From Dipteris shenzhenensis (Eukaryota; Polypodiophyta; Polypodiopsida; Gleicheniales), in assembly GCA_047967505.1 (NCBI GenBank), contig CM106538.1: 64,000 nucleotides of DNA. One strand, given 5' to 3'. Positions 42,537 through 53,890 of the stretch are shown piece after piece; within the stretch, counting starts at the first letter, position 1; each line of letters opens with the position of its first letter. Under the pieces are notes generated by a model. The model ran no database searches. It was not told the origin of the DNA and saw only the letters and a list, made by a program, of their open reading frames with translations. The position numbers and the translations under genes were made by a program.

Positions 42537-43470
42537 ATGGTGTTGGCAATACATTGGGCTACACATGGTCCCTTACATAGGCCAAATTTACAAACAAAGT
42601 ATGCACATATCTTTAATACCATGTCATAAACATAGAGTCACTTACCCAAGAAATCCTTGCCCAGGGTTCACACAATGGAGGAAACAAATCTCACTCCAAG
42701 TAAGTTTGTTAAAGAAAATTACAGACACATATTAAAGAGCATGTACATGAAGTAGAACAGCCAAAACATGTATTATAGAAAAATCCAAAATAGGCAAACC
42801 TTGATACAAAATGGTATGCTCAACCTACCACCATCTAGCAACCTAAATGATAATGGAGGTGGGTTAGTCAATACATGATGACTAACTCGTCAAAGTGAAG
42901 GTTCTTAGGGATCAACTTCTGGTGGTTGGTTACAAGGTAGATGGTAATGCTTGGTAACAAGGTGGATGGTAAATAGTTGGCTACAAAGTCTCAAGGTTCA
43001 ACTAGTGGTGGTTGATAACAAAGTGGATGATAACTATTGGTTATGTTCATGGTCCATAGGATTCAAAAGCCCTACAAGGGCTGGTAATGACCATCATGGT
43101 TGAATCCAAGTTCCTTTGAGGAGTTAGGCCCATTTTCCATAGGCACAAGGCTTGTCCCAATGCTAAAACAAATCTCACTCCATCTGGTGCACACAAGTGT
43201 TATTGAAGTAAATTACAGATGCATACTTAGAGCATGTACATGAAGTACAACATCCAAAACATGTATTCCATATAGAAATCTCCCAAAGAGGAAAATCCTG
43301 ATACAAAGTGGTGTTCTCAACCTACTACTATCTATAATCTTGGATGATGATGGAGGAGGGATAATCAACACATGATAACTTAACTCATCAAAGTGAAGGT
43401 TCTTAAGGATCAGTTCATGCTGATGGGTTACGGGGTGGATGATAAGTAGTTGGTCATGCTAAAACCAAGG
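42537..43470. repeat. Dispersed repeat, locus 2 (partner at 18.2 kb)
   Basis: Similar to 18,190-18,990, in the same orientation. It contains two tandem modules (about 42650-43135 and 43140-43470). Each has AAACAAATCTCACTCCA, TACATGAAGTA(G/C)AACA, AAAACATGTATT, CTCAACCTAC and AAAGTGAAGGTTCTTA. CCATGTCATAAA at 42619-42630 parallels 18255-18266. Confidence 0.65.
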
Positions 43471-46054
43471 CTAATGTGGTGATACAAGAGTTGTTGTTGG
43501 TAGTTGCCCCAAGAATTCTTGAGTGAAGGTTTGCAAACATCGAGTTGACCATGTGGATGCCAAACATTGAGAATATGTGTCTAGAGTTGGATTCCATTGT
43601 GAAGGTGGAAAACACATGTTTTTGACATTCCTAGATTGAATATGAATGATCTGTAACACTAAGGGGAATTAAGATCAAGAAGTTATAGATTCCAAAATTA
43701 AGGATAATGGAGAAAATAAGGCATTGGAGGTGTGCTTGGCTTGCTACAATGGCACAAAATATTAGAATGTACATCCAACAATGTATTCTCATCATTTGAT
43801 TTATGAACTCAATCTACAAGGGTCAACCTTAATGCAAAGGCATGTGGCACCTCTTGCATAATGATGATAAGAGTTGGCATCATGGACTTGTTCAAGGTAG
43901 AGATGCTAACAAGGTCAATTGTCAAATATATTAATTGATGGGATTTAATTGCACACTACTAGAGATTCACATAGTAGACTCAATCAAAGACTTTGCTAGA
44001 GACTAGAGAGTTGCAAGTCAAGGAGAGTACAATAAGAGCCTTGGAAGACTAATGACCCAAAGACACTTAGTTACAAAGACATAGTTTTTAGATGGAGCCT
44101 TGGTGGAGGGGATCTATGTGGACAAGCAATTAGGACCTCTTCGCACAACGATCAACACGAGAATATTTCAGAAGATATTAGGGAGTAGTTGCTACTAGTT
44201 GAAGGGAAACATTATTGCTACCTAGTTTGGCTCAAGTTGAGAAGTGATTTCTAAAGGTGACGTAGCATGACATCAAAGAGTAGAACCTAGAGTATACACT
44301 AGTACAATTGTTTGGATTACGTTTGAAGGGTGCCTTCAATATGTTCTTGAGAAAATAGAGCACATTCTTCAAGGAGTGGGTCGTGACTCACATTGTCTCA
44401 TTGAGGGCATGTGTTGGAGAATATGTTTCAACTCCCCACATGTAATCCCCCAAATGAGGAGAATATGGGGGAGAAACACGTAAAGAAAGATAGGGGGACC
44501 AATGAGGGAGAAAGAGGCTACCATATGGGCATCACATTGGTTGCCATTGGAGAGCTTCAAAGCAAAAAAATGCTCAAGTTGATGCCTTTATAACCTTTAA
44601 TAATAAAAACCTAAAACATTCGCCTGAAGGCAAGCATGTGCATGTGGAATAAGAACATTCAAAACCGTACGTTATCGGGTTGAGCTTGAAATACCATAGT
44701 CAACCCTCACATCACTCAAACATTCCCTTAGTAAAAAACTGATAGTAGACTCCACACACATATGTACCTCATAAAACCCCTAGTTCCCTTCAAGCAAAAC
44801 AAGACTATCATGTGCCATGTGACCCATGTAATAAAAGCATGAACACATCTTTCACCATTAAACAACATCATTCCTAACCCTCATTTGGAACTTAAAACTC
44901 CACTCATCGACATTGGGACATTCACCACCCACTGACCCATCATCAAAGATAACCTACACATGGTTAAAATAAACTAACACACCTTGCTATCAAACTTAAA
45001 TAACACTCCACGCTTCACTACATATGCACATATAAATAACACTCTTCACTACATCAAGCCAAAATACACAAACATTCAAGTCCAAAGGAAAATGAAAGCA
45101 AGTGAAGCAAAAATTTAGATGTGCAATTGGTAAGCTAATATTAGCTACCACATATAGTTCTACTAAAACTTTGTAAATAAGTTCTCCTATAAATACATAT
45201 GTTAACTATGTGTGACTTAGCCTTTGCTCACTGTTAGCCATGAATGAGATTACTATTTTTTGTAATGTTATTGATGCCATGTTTGTATTGGAAAGTTCAA
45301 GCCAATTATTGCCTCCATGTGCCTATCTCTTACTTAAATACATTTATTTAATTTTTTCAAAGTAGTCATGGTTGGTGAGAATGATGATGTCAAATGAAAA
45401 AGGAGTGGTAACTTGTAGAGCAGACTAGTTTCCACAAATAAAAGATTTAATGCATATAAAATGTTGTAGATATTCTCCCAAAATTTTCATATGTGGTGAG
45501 GACACCCTTAGTCAAGGTTTCTTTTTTAAAGTCAAGCTTCTATGGCATTTGTGTTGAGATTTGAACATTATATCTAATTATGTACGATAGCCTAAAAAGT
45601 CAAGTACTAGATATACATGAAGATTTCCCTTCAACTAATAAACCTTTTTACATTAAAAGAAACAATGCATAAGGATGGTTATGAAGTCTTAAACCAAAAT
45701 GTAAGGTATGTTTTTTAGGTTCATTATTATTTTTCTTAGCACATTTAAAGTTCATGTCTCTATTTAGTAAAATCCATGTCCTTTTCTACGAAAAACACTA
45801 TATTTTAGAAATTTATTTTTTGAAGTCCTTATTTATTGATGATGTTGGTAAAGAACCTAATGAATCATAAATGCTATATTAATTTGAATTCTAATCATCC
45901 TTGAAGATTCTTTGTAAGACTATATAACGTGGGAGTATTTCTTCCTTGTCCCTCAATATTACGCTTTAACCCTACTATTGCATAACATTATTGGGTATTA
46001 TAATACCAAATGGTATGTTTTCCCAAAACTTTATCATGCTACCAAGAAGGATGG
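43471..46054. other. Non-coding stretch
   Basis: AT-rich DNA with small ORFs only. The GAGAAATGCC- and ATGTGTTGGAG-like words near 44,400 could be retroelement debris, but nothing can be named. Confidence 0.35.
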
Positions 46055-46511
46055 ATACAGTAAACTATGTGAGCTATTCATCCACATGAAAACTATGTAG
46101 GGATTGGCATGCATATAGTATGGGGTCGGCACAACCAAACATGAAAAGTTAAAACAACTACTAGACATAATTGTACTTGACGTTGCTTGATGGTATATGA
46201 AAGCACTGGGAAAACTATAATAAATGTTGTCCCTAGGTAACATCCATGTCCTTTTCAAGTTCTTCGAAGGGAGACAGCTACAAAATCTCTTTTCCAATGA
46301 GTAACATGGGCTGCTATTTCAATAGTTTGCAAGAGGATGCACATGAGTGGGCCACAATGTTAGAAAGATAAAATAATTCAATGAATAAGTACAATGTGAT
46401 GTTGGATGCATGGGGGAGAGGGGTATACTTTGTTTGTTAACCTTTTGAATTGGATTTACTTTTTAAGATGTTTGCATTGCCTCAATTGTTGCTATAAAAG
46501 TGGTGTTCACC

Positions 46512-46576
<65 letters not shown>

Positions 46577-47065
46577 TACACACACACACACACACACACA
46601 TGTGAGCTATACAGTAAACTATGTGAGCTATTCATCCACATGAAAACTATGTAGGGATTGGCATGCATATAGTATGGGGTCGGCACAACCAAACATGAAA
46701 AGTTAAAACAACTACTAGACATAATTGTACTTGACATTGCTTGATGGTATATGAAAGCACTGGGAAAACTATAATAAATGTTGTCCCTAGGTAACATCCA
46801 TGTCCTTTTCAAGTTCTTCGAAGGGAGACAGCTACAAAATCTCTTTTCCAATGAGTAACATGGGCTGCTATTTCAATAGTTTGCAAGAGGATGCACATGA
46901 GTGGGCCACAATGTTAGAAATATAAAATAATTCAATGAATAAGTACAATGTGATGTTGGATGCATGGGGGAGAGGGGTATACTTTGTTTGTTAACCTTTT
47001 GAATTGGATTTACTTTTTAAGATGTTTGCATTGCCTCAATTGTTGCTATAAAAGTGGTGTTCACC

Positions 47066-47119
<54 letters not shown>

Positions 47120-47120
47120 C

Positions 47121-47160
<40 letters not shown>
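46055..47160 (+). repeat. 554-bp tandem duplication
   Basis: Unit 1 runs 46055-46608 and unit 2 starts at 46609 (ATACAGTAAACTATGTGAGC). Over the shared 450-460 bp I count only about two differences (gacGttgc/gacAttgc; aaaGata/aaaTata). Each unit ends in a dinucleotide microsatellite and the copies meet at the CA repeat. The identical 87-aa minus-strand reading frame in both units is a consequence of the duplication and matches nothing I know. Confidence 0.9.
46513..46602 (+). repeat. Compound microsatellite (CT)n(CA)n
   Basis: About 20 CT units followed by about 22 CA units with two TA interruptions. It lies at the end of duplication unit 1. Confidence 0.95.
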
Positions 47161-47186
<26 letters not shown>

Positions 47187-47187
47187 G
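47070..47187 (+). repeat. Compound microsatellite (CT)n-(TG)n-(AG)n
   Basis: About 24 CT units, then CCCCCATG, about 17 TG units, then about 14 AG units. The CT and AG arms are complementary, so the array can fold into a hairpin with the TG run as loop. Confidence 0.95.
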
Positions 47188-47547
47188 ACAACCATAAATC
47201 TCCCATGCCTTGATTTAGATTTTTTGATCATTAATGTACTACAATTTTCAAACATGTGAATTAGCTTGCTTGATCAATCACATAATCGAACTCTTATTTC
47301 AGATGATGCAAATTATTCACAACATCGATACTTTGGTCAGGTGCCTGAGCAATTAGGTGCTTATTTCTTGCTAGCAGAAGACATTGCAAGACGACAATGA
47401 TGGCAATGTGATGCTTCATACAGTAAAAGGTATCGAGGCTTTGAGGGAAGGCCCAAGAAAAGATTTGTAGTTTTAATTAGCCTAGCATGTAAATTTTAAA
47501 GGCTTATACATTGTTAAAGGCTCCATTGCTCATTAGAAATGAATGAC
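47188..47547. other. Non-coding stretch
   Basis: AT-rich, no coding signal. Confidence 0.35.
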
Positions 47548-48230
47548 TAATGTTAACCTTTAAAAGGAAATCTGATTTCTTCATGATCATGATGTTATTA
47601 ATTCGATGTAGTTATTGTGTCTTTCGATCTTAAATTTATTTTAGTCATTAAGAAAAATATTCATAATTCTATTCATATATAATAATATTTGAGATTTGAA
47701 GTATGATATGCAATATTACAGAATTTCAATAAACGACCATGAGACAAGTACATTACATGCCTAAAAAAGGTTGAAGGGGGCCATTGGAATCAAATTTTAG
47801 AAAGTTAGGTTCTTAAAGCAATATTAACTATAGTAAAATATCTATTGTTGGGTTAGCAATGAGCATGTTTCCTCAGGTAGTTTTGGAAAATTATACTAGT
47901 AAAAGGATTGATGTTAATCTTCAAAAGGAAATCGATTTTCTTTATGATCATGACATTACTCACATTGTACCCATACATGTTGTAGTTATTTTTAAGTGAC
48001 TGTGCAGCTAAAACAATAAGTAGATTCTACTCATTATAAAAGCAAAACTATCATGACTAGATTCTATATTTGCATATAATAATATTTGAGACTTTCAAGT
48101 ACAATATGCAACGTTGCGGAGTTTGAGTAAATGGCCTTAAGACAAGGACATTCAACACCTCAAAAAGGTTGAAGGAGGGAGTAGGAATCAAAATTCCAAA
48201 AGTTAGGTTCTTAAAATGATATTAGGGCCT
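47548..48230 (+). repeat. Diverged direct duplication, about 320 bp units
   Basis: 47,548-47,825 and 47,905-48,225 share the same order of words: GATGTTAA(C/T)CTT(T/C)AAAAGGAAAT, ATGATCATGA, ATATAATAATATTTGAGA, AAAAAGGTTGAAGG and AGTTAGGTTCTTAAA. Many substitutions and indels show it is older than the 46-kb duplication. Confidence 0.75.
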
Positions 48231-49939
48231 TTTCCCACCTATTGTTATGTTATGTAAAATAACTACTTCAATTATTTTAAAGTTATAACCCTAATAATTC
48301 CTCTCCCATCGGTACCCATTATATTATGCATAAAGTCATCTTAACAATAAATTCAAGATCCCTTTTTTGAAAAAAATGGTATATCTTTATGTTGTGATAT
48401 CCATTCTCTAAGCTTATAATTACAATGGCTAAAGGGCTTTCAAACGAATACCCATCTTATAGTTTCGTCTCGACCTTCAAAAATACGTAACAAAAATCTT
48501 GATTAAAGTAGCATTCCCACTCTTCACGTTTAAACCCTCATTTCTATATTTCAACTTAGTTCCCTTCACAAAAGGTCTTGAAAGTACTCATTTACTAGGG
48601 GCTAATTTTTCAAGCACCTAACATGTCGTTAAGAGATTTAAAAATAATTGGGCCCCCTTGAGCCCTAATCGGAACGCACACTTCCTTTACAGTCCTTAAC
48701 TAGTTTCGAAAAGTTTTGGAAAGTTCAATCTTGAATATTTTAGGTCCTTCAAAATGATGACAGATACTCTTAACAAGAATTATTTAAAGAATTGGTGGTA
48801 ATTGATAAAGAGTTTGTAATTTTTGCATAGCATCAAATCACCTAAGTTACAATATTAATCTTACATGGAGTTTTAGGAGAGCATACAATGTTTGTAGGAG
48901 AGTAGATCCTCATTATATATATCTAAATGGGCACTTTTATAGGTGACTATATTGGCAAAAGAAGGTGAGTATGAAGTGTGAAGTGTGAAGGGGAAGTGAG
49001 AAGTGAGAAGTGTGCGAAAGTGTGGGATTCTTGAGTTGTACTAGTGCTTCTCACCTTGGTGTGGCCAATGTGACAATTCAAGAGCCATGGGAGCTGAAGA
49101 GAAAGAAAAGAGCCATGGGAACTGAAGAAAATAAACCTTTGGTAGGGATGGGACCACTCAAGAGGAATAGAAAGTCAAGATACTTGTTCACACTTGGCCA
49201 CACGTGGTGATAGAAACCACTATTGAGGCATGCACATAAGCATTTATATTCCATGTTTTTGCTAGATTGATGATGCTTGATTAATTGCACTACCACAAAG
49301 CCAATCCCTCTAACCGATGCATCAACGCCCTCTCATACATGTTTCCTCTCTCTCTTCTTACTAGAATGTTGAGGCCCTTGATGTCTATTTCTATACTTAT
49401 TCTTCTCTTAGAGTTCTTGGCGCACAAAGGGTTAGTGGTCACGGGATGCGCAATGGTCAAATTGGATCATTATAAAACTTAGCTTTACCTTGAGCTTTTG
49501 GTAAACCATTATTGAGGCTTGCTTTTATTTTAGTGGAGCCTAGTAGAAACGTGCCCAATGAGCTTTCCATTGTGTCTTTAAGGTGCTTCATACGCCAAGG
49601 TGTGTCAAATGCTTATAGAAATCAATCTGAAGTCAACATGTGCAGAAAGGTAACTTTGCCATCCCTATTGTGTTCCATCACCAGAGCATTTCTTGTGAAC
49701 GTTTGATGCATGCAATCTAATGTGGGAACCTATTATATGTGCCCTCCCTAGTGTCAACTTCAGGAATTCTTTCAATATTTCAATCTATTGAACGAGTCTA
49801 GACTCCCTCACCAAGAGATTAATTAAAAAGGTCATGCTAGGTAAAGTGGAAACTAGGAAAAAGGTCCGAATCTTCGAGGCCCAATCGAAATGCGACAATT
49901 GGATTGTAGATGATGTCGCCACGTAAGATGCCAAGAGCT
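48231..49939. other. Non-coding stretch upstream of choline kinase
   Basis: AT-rich for the most part; a GAAGTGTGAAGTGTGAAG run lies at about 48,970-49,015. Short ORFs at 49,010-49,706 have no known features. GC content rises sharply after about 49,900, where the gene's promoter region begins. Confidence 0.4.
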
Positions 49940-50370
49940 CAGATTCCCGTCGGCGACTATATATCCGTCATCTTGTCTTCAGAAATCCGTCGTCCTGCTG
50001 GGAATTCCGTCGTCCCCGGCTGTAGAATTCCGTCGTGAGAATCCTTGGTTCCGTCGTCTCCTTCTGGAAATTCCTTCGTGAGAGAATCTTCGTCCCCTTC
50101 CGTGAATTTCCGTCGTGAGTATTATTTGGTCCCGTCGCGTCCCCTGCTCTGAATCCCGTCGCCAGAATCCTGCTGATATTCGTCGAATTCTGTGAATTCC
50201 GTCGTCCCCTGCTTCAGAAATCCGTCTTCTCCTGCGTCTCCCTGTCGCTCACCCCCAGAATTCCGTCGGCTCCTCCATCTCCCTTGCGTGGATTCTGTCT
50301 CTCCATCTGCTTGATTCCGTCTTCAAGCTCCTGATTTTCATCCCCGCCATCGAGAACTCTGCTGCATTTC
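49940..50370 (+). promoter_or_regulatory. Core promoter and ATG-free leader of choline kinase
   Basis: A TATA-like TATATAT lies at 49958-49964. From there to the start codon at 50371 there is no ATG, although the sequence is about 400 bp long. It consists of degenerate repeats with about ten CCGTCG cores (often ATTCCGTCGTCCC or CCGTCGTGAG), and is CT-rich on the plus strand. A transcription start about 30 bp after the TATA box would give a leader near 380 nt without upstream start codons. This is inference from sequence only. Confidence 0.5.
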
Positions 50371-52476
50371 ATGGCATCGGCCGTCGATAATTCCGCTCTC
50401 TGCGCCCTCAACAAATCCGACTCTTTGCCCACTCCGTCGATCCCCTCGTGGAACCTCCCTCCGGAGGCCTTCGTTGTGTTGCAATCGCTAGCTCTTCGGT
50501 GGACAGACATCCTGGACGCCACCGACCTTTCCGTCAAGCCCCTGAAAGGTGCCATGACCAACGAGGTCTACGAGTGCTGCTGGGCTCCCCTGGTGGCCGC
50601 AGGGGGAGGACGCCCCCGGAAGGTTCTTGTTCGCGTCTATGGTGAGGGCGTCGATCTCTTCTTCGACCGCAACGACGAGATCCTTACCTTCGAGGTCATG
50701 TCCAGGGTCGGCCACGGCCCTCGTCTGCTGGGACGCTTCCCCAACGGTCGTGTGGAGGAGTTTCTCCATGCCAGGGTCTCCCCCATCTCCTTCTCCTCTT
50801 TTGTTTTTGAAGTCCTCTGATTTGCTCATGCTTGCCCATTTGGATAGCCAAATCTTACGGAAATGCTTTCTTCTTGTTACCACAGACCCTGTCCGCAGCG
50901 GACTTGCGAAATCCAGATGTGTCCGCCAGAATCGCTGCGAAGCTCAGGGACTTTCACCGACTCTCTATGCCCGGAGCTCGGGAGCCCCGGATATGGGGAC
51001 GTCTCAGGTATCATTCTACCCTTCGGAGGCGGTCGAAGCGATGATTGCTTTCTGCCAGGCCTCAACCATTCTTTGTTGGGTAACAGAATACGGCTGTCAA
51101 GGTTGCTGCCAGGCCTCAACCATTCTTTGTTGGGTAACAGAATACTGCCGTCAATGTGTTGCAGAGATTGGCTACAGAAAGCGCTCACTCTATGCCGCCC
51201 AGAGCATGCGGATGAGTTTCGTTTGCGCAACCTTGGAGCGGAAATCGAAGAGCTGAGGATGAGAATATCCGGTCCTGAAACTGAAATTGGCTTCTGCCAC
51301 AACGATTTACAGTATGGCAACATAATGATGGACGAGCAGGATAATTCCATCACAATCATCGTGAGTCACACCGTTTAACCTGTAATCTCCCGATTGAGAG
51401 TAGACGCATCCAGAGGGTTTCTGGCCCGTTGAAGCATTCGGCATGCATCTTCACGCTTGAGCCAACCCTTACATGAGACCTGCCAAAGAAATGGTCAGCG
51501 GCTTGCAATTTATCCGGAATCCGAGTGGGTGTCTCCTGATTTGCTTTAACTTAAGGGGGTGAGAGTGTGTTTTGCATGTTGTATTCTGAATAACAAACTT
51601 TTAATGTTCTCTTGCTATGCCCAGGATTACGAGTATTCCAGCTACAATCCCGTAGCATTCGATTTGGCAAACCATTTTTGTGAGATGGCTGCTGATTACC
51701 ACACAGACACACCCCATGTGTTGGACTATTCTAGATATCCAGGTGAGCAAACGGATGCTGCGGACTCGATAACTGGCCAATTTTTTGCGCTTTCCTTGCC
51801 CCCGGGATTAAAACATTTCTGGGTCTCTTCCGTGACATGTAGGGGGTAATTTATATGTTTGTTGTGCAGGGTTTCAGGAAAGATGCAGATTTATTTCGGC
51901 ATATCTTGAATCCTCCGGTAAGGTTCCTTGACATGCTTCTTGCTTTGAGCACTTTCGGTTGGTACTTCTTGACGGCTGGGTCAAACGCAGCATGTTTGAA
52001 AACGTCATCGCACGAATGCCAGTTTAGAGAAAGATAAGCTGGGCTTTGACAGTAGCATTTCTGCTCTTTTATTTTCGAATCGCTATAAGGCAAGTTCTTA
52101 GAAAGGGATAATCTGGGCTTTGATAGTAGCATTTTTGCTCGTTACTCTCAGGCCAAGTCGTCAACCAATCTCGAATAGAGAAGCTTTCAAAAGAAACAGA
52201 TGGCTATGCGCTGGCGAGTCACATTCACTGGGGTTTGTGGGGAATCATCTCGGTAGGTCATTGTTTCTGTTAGGGATTTCCCTCCTTTAAGCCAAGCCGT
52301 CTATTCTCTGTTGGTGGTTTAAAAGGTTTTCTGGACTGCCTAAAGAGAGCTCAACCTAACCAAAGGGTTTATTGCAGGCATGCGTGAATGACATTGAATT
52401 TGATTATATAGAGTATGCAAGACAGAGATTCCATCAATATTATATGTCAAAGTCAGAGTTGATGGTGGAACCATAG
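50371..52476 (+). CDS. CEK1: Choline kinase (plant CEK type), seven coding exons
   Basis: Phosphorylates choline with ATP, the first step of the CDP-choline route to phosphatidylcholine; cytosolic in the family. Exons by eye: 50371-50775, 50886-51007, 51165-51360, 51625-51742, 51870-51917, 52152-52252, 52378-52476. All introns are GT-AG and the phases fit, giving 362 aa (plant relatives about 350). Motifs: [11 protein letters not shown] (58-68) at the ATP-binding loop, [11 protein letters not shown] (84-94), Brenner motif HNDLQYGN (H221, D223, N228), metal-binding D242 in DYEYSSYNP across the exon 3/4 join, and WGLWGIIS near the end. The start is the first ATG after the TATA-like box. LKGAMTN and HNDLQYGN favour choline over ethanolamine kinase; the exact paralogue (CEK1, 2 or 3) is unresolved. 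No stop or shift interrupts the spliced frame, so it is probably functional. Confidence 0.93.
51046..51164 (+). repeat. Tandem duplication in choline kinase intron 2
   Basis: Two adjacent copies of a unit of about 56 bp (CTGCCAGGCCTCAACCATTC, then TTTGTTGGGTAACAGAATAC) fill the 3' two-thirds of the 157-bp intron and end at the acceptor GTGTTGCAG. The copies are nearly identical, so the event is recent. Confidence 0.85.
52030..52151 (+). repeat. Duplication in choline kinase intron 5
   Basis: AGATAAGCTGGGCTTTGACA plus GTAGCATTTCTGCTC (about 52032-52066) recurs with a few changes at about 52108-52142. It lies just before the acceptor CTCTCAG at 52151, as in intron 2. Confidence 0.75.
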
Positions 52477-53540
52477 CAGCTCAAGGCGCTTCTTTGCCAC
52501 AATATACGCATTGCTGTTCCAGCAAGTAACACAGAGAGGAAATGGTTCAAAAGTCCATGAAATCATTAATGGAATTTGACATGTATTTTTAATGGAAATT
52601 GTCATATATTCGTCCTCGGCTTTTGATTTTTTTTAAATCTGCACAAAGAGATTATTTTGGCCTAATCTTTGTTGTGGCGCTGATTGGGTAAAATTAGAGT
52701 AGGCTCACCTAGAATTTTGAAATTTGCAGTCCTATCGATTGCTACCAGTGCAGCAGCATTTTTTTGGAAGGCTGGAGTTTTTGTGTTCTACTTGGCAAAC
52801 TGCACTTTTGAAAAATTGATTTGAGTTTTTCCTATTAAAATCGCCATACATGTAGAGGTAATAACACTGCATAGAACATCGTTTTTGATGAGAAAAAAAA
52901 CGATTGATCAAATGTGTACCTGATTTGGCCTTGGCTCTGCAATCATCCTTGTCGATCTAAATTTTTATATGAAGTTTCAACATGCATTGAACATCATCTG
53001 TGACAATCATCACTGGTATCAAATCAATTTGTACCGAGCTCTACATTCATCCTTGTAAAACTTTCAAGTATGTTAAGTTTGTCAATCGTGGGGCAGTCTT
53101 GAAGCACTTGATTATTGTCAAGTCATGGATGATGGACACATGGCATGACACAAATGCCATTGAATTCCCTTTAGACTGGTAAGCGTAACTAGGATGTTTT
53201 GATGATGTGTAGAAATCAGATCTGCATGGTTTTGTGGGTTGAGTTGAAAAGGGCAAGGCTTGCTCTTATCTAGGCAGGTCAAAAATGGATGCCTGAAGGG
53301 GATTTGCCCAAAGTTTTTCAGAGTTCAAGTAGTAGAGGAGAGATTCAGACAGAATAGCGAAGTCGCAATTCTCGCTGCATACAGAGGGGGGGGTGCCACT
53401 TGTTAGGGCAGCAAGTTGCCATTGAGGTCATTACTAGATTCTGGTCTCGTCTGTGGACCAGCCTTTACCCAAGGAAGATCTCATAATGATAGCTGATGGG
53501 GGTCTACATGTTGGGCCACTCGTCATTGTTGTGGGACAGG
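52477..53540. other. 3' flank of choline kinase
   Basis: Begins with the likely 3' UTR. No canonical AATAAA close to the stop was seen. AT-rich to about 53,200, then mixed composition with a G run near 53,385. No gene recognised. Confidence 0.4.
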
Positions 53541-53890
53541 GACCTGGAGATGGTAGAGCTCAGCCTATGGGGCTGCACTCCGGCCAAGAGGATCTGCTTT
53601 TGCTCTCTTAGGATTGTGGCCAGGGTGCGGAGGATCCACCGGGTTTTCATCCTGGGTACAGGGGCTTAGCTGATAGAGGGGACGCTTTTGAACTCCTTTT
53701 GATGACATCGTCAGCTACCTGGAGGTGGTAGACAACTGCCTATGGAGCTGCACTCCGGCCAAGAGGATCTGCTTTTGCTCTCTTGGGATTGTGGCCAGCG
53801 TGCAGAGGATCCTCCGGGTTTTTATCCTGGCTACAGTGGCCTAGCTGATAGAGGGGAGACTTTCGATGACGTCATCAGCCTTTTGATAGA
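53541..53890 (+). repeat. 175-bp tandem duplication
   Basis: 53541-53715 and 53716-53890 share ACCTGGAG(A/G)TGGTAGA, TGCACTCCGGCCAAGAGGAT, CTGCTTTTGCTCTCTT and CTAGCTGATAGAGGGGA, with several substitutions. The ORF 53742-54017 spans the second unit and resembles no protein I know. Confidence 0.85.

Noticed and set aside
46034-46851. Duplicated 87-99-aa minus-strand ORF as a real gene pair
   Set aside because: The identity comes from the recent DNA duplication and includes non-coding parts equally; no known motif.
46406-47259. ORFs with SLSLSL, THTHTH, CVCVCV and RERERE
   Set aside because: Translations of CT, CA, TG and AG microsatellites.
50488-51359. Minus-strand and alternate-frame ORFs over choline kinase
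   Set aside because: Shadows of GC-rich exons; the spliced plus-strand frame has all kinase motifs and consistent splice sites.
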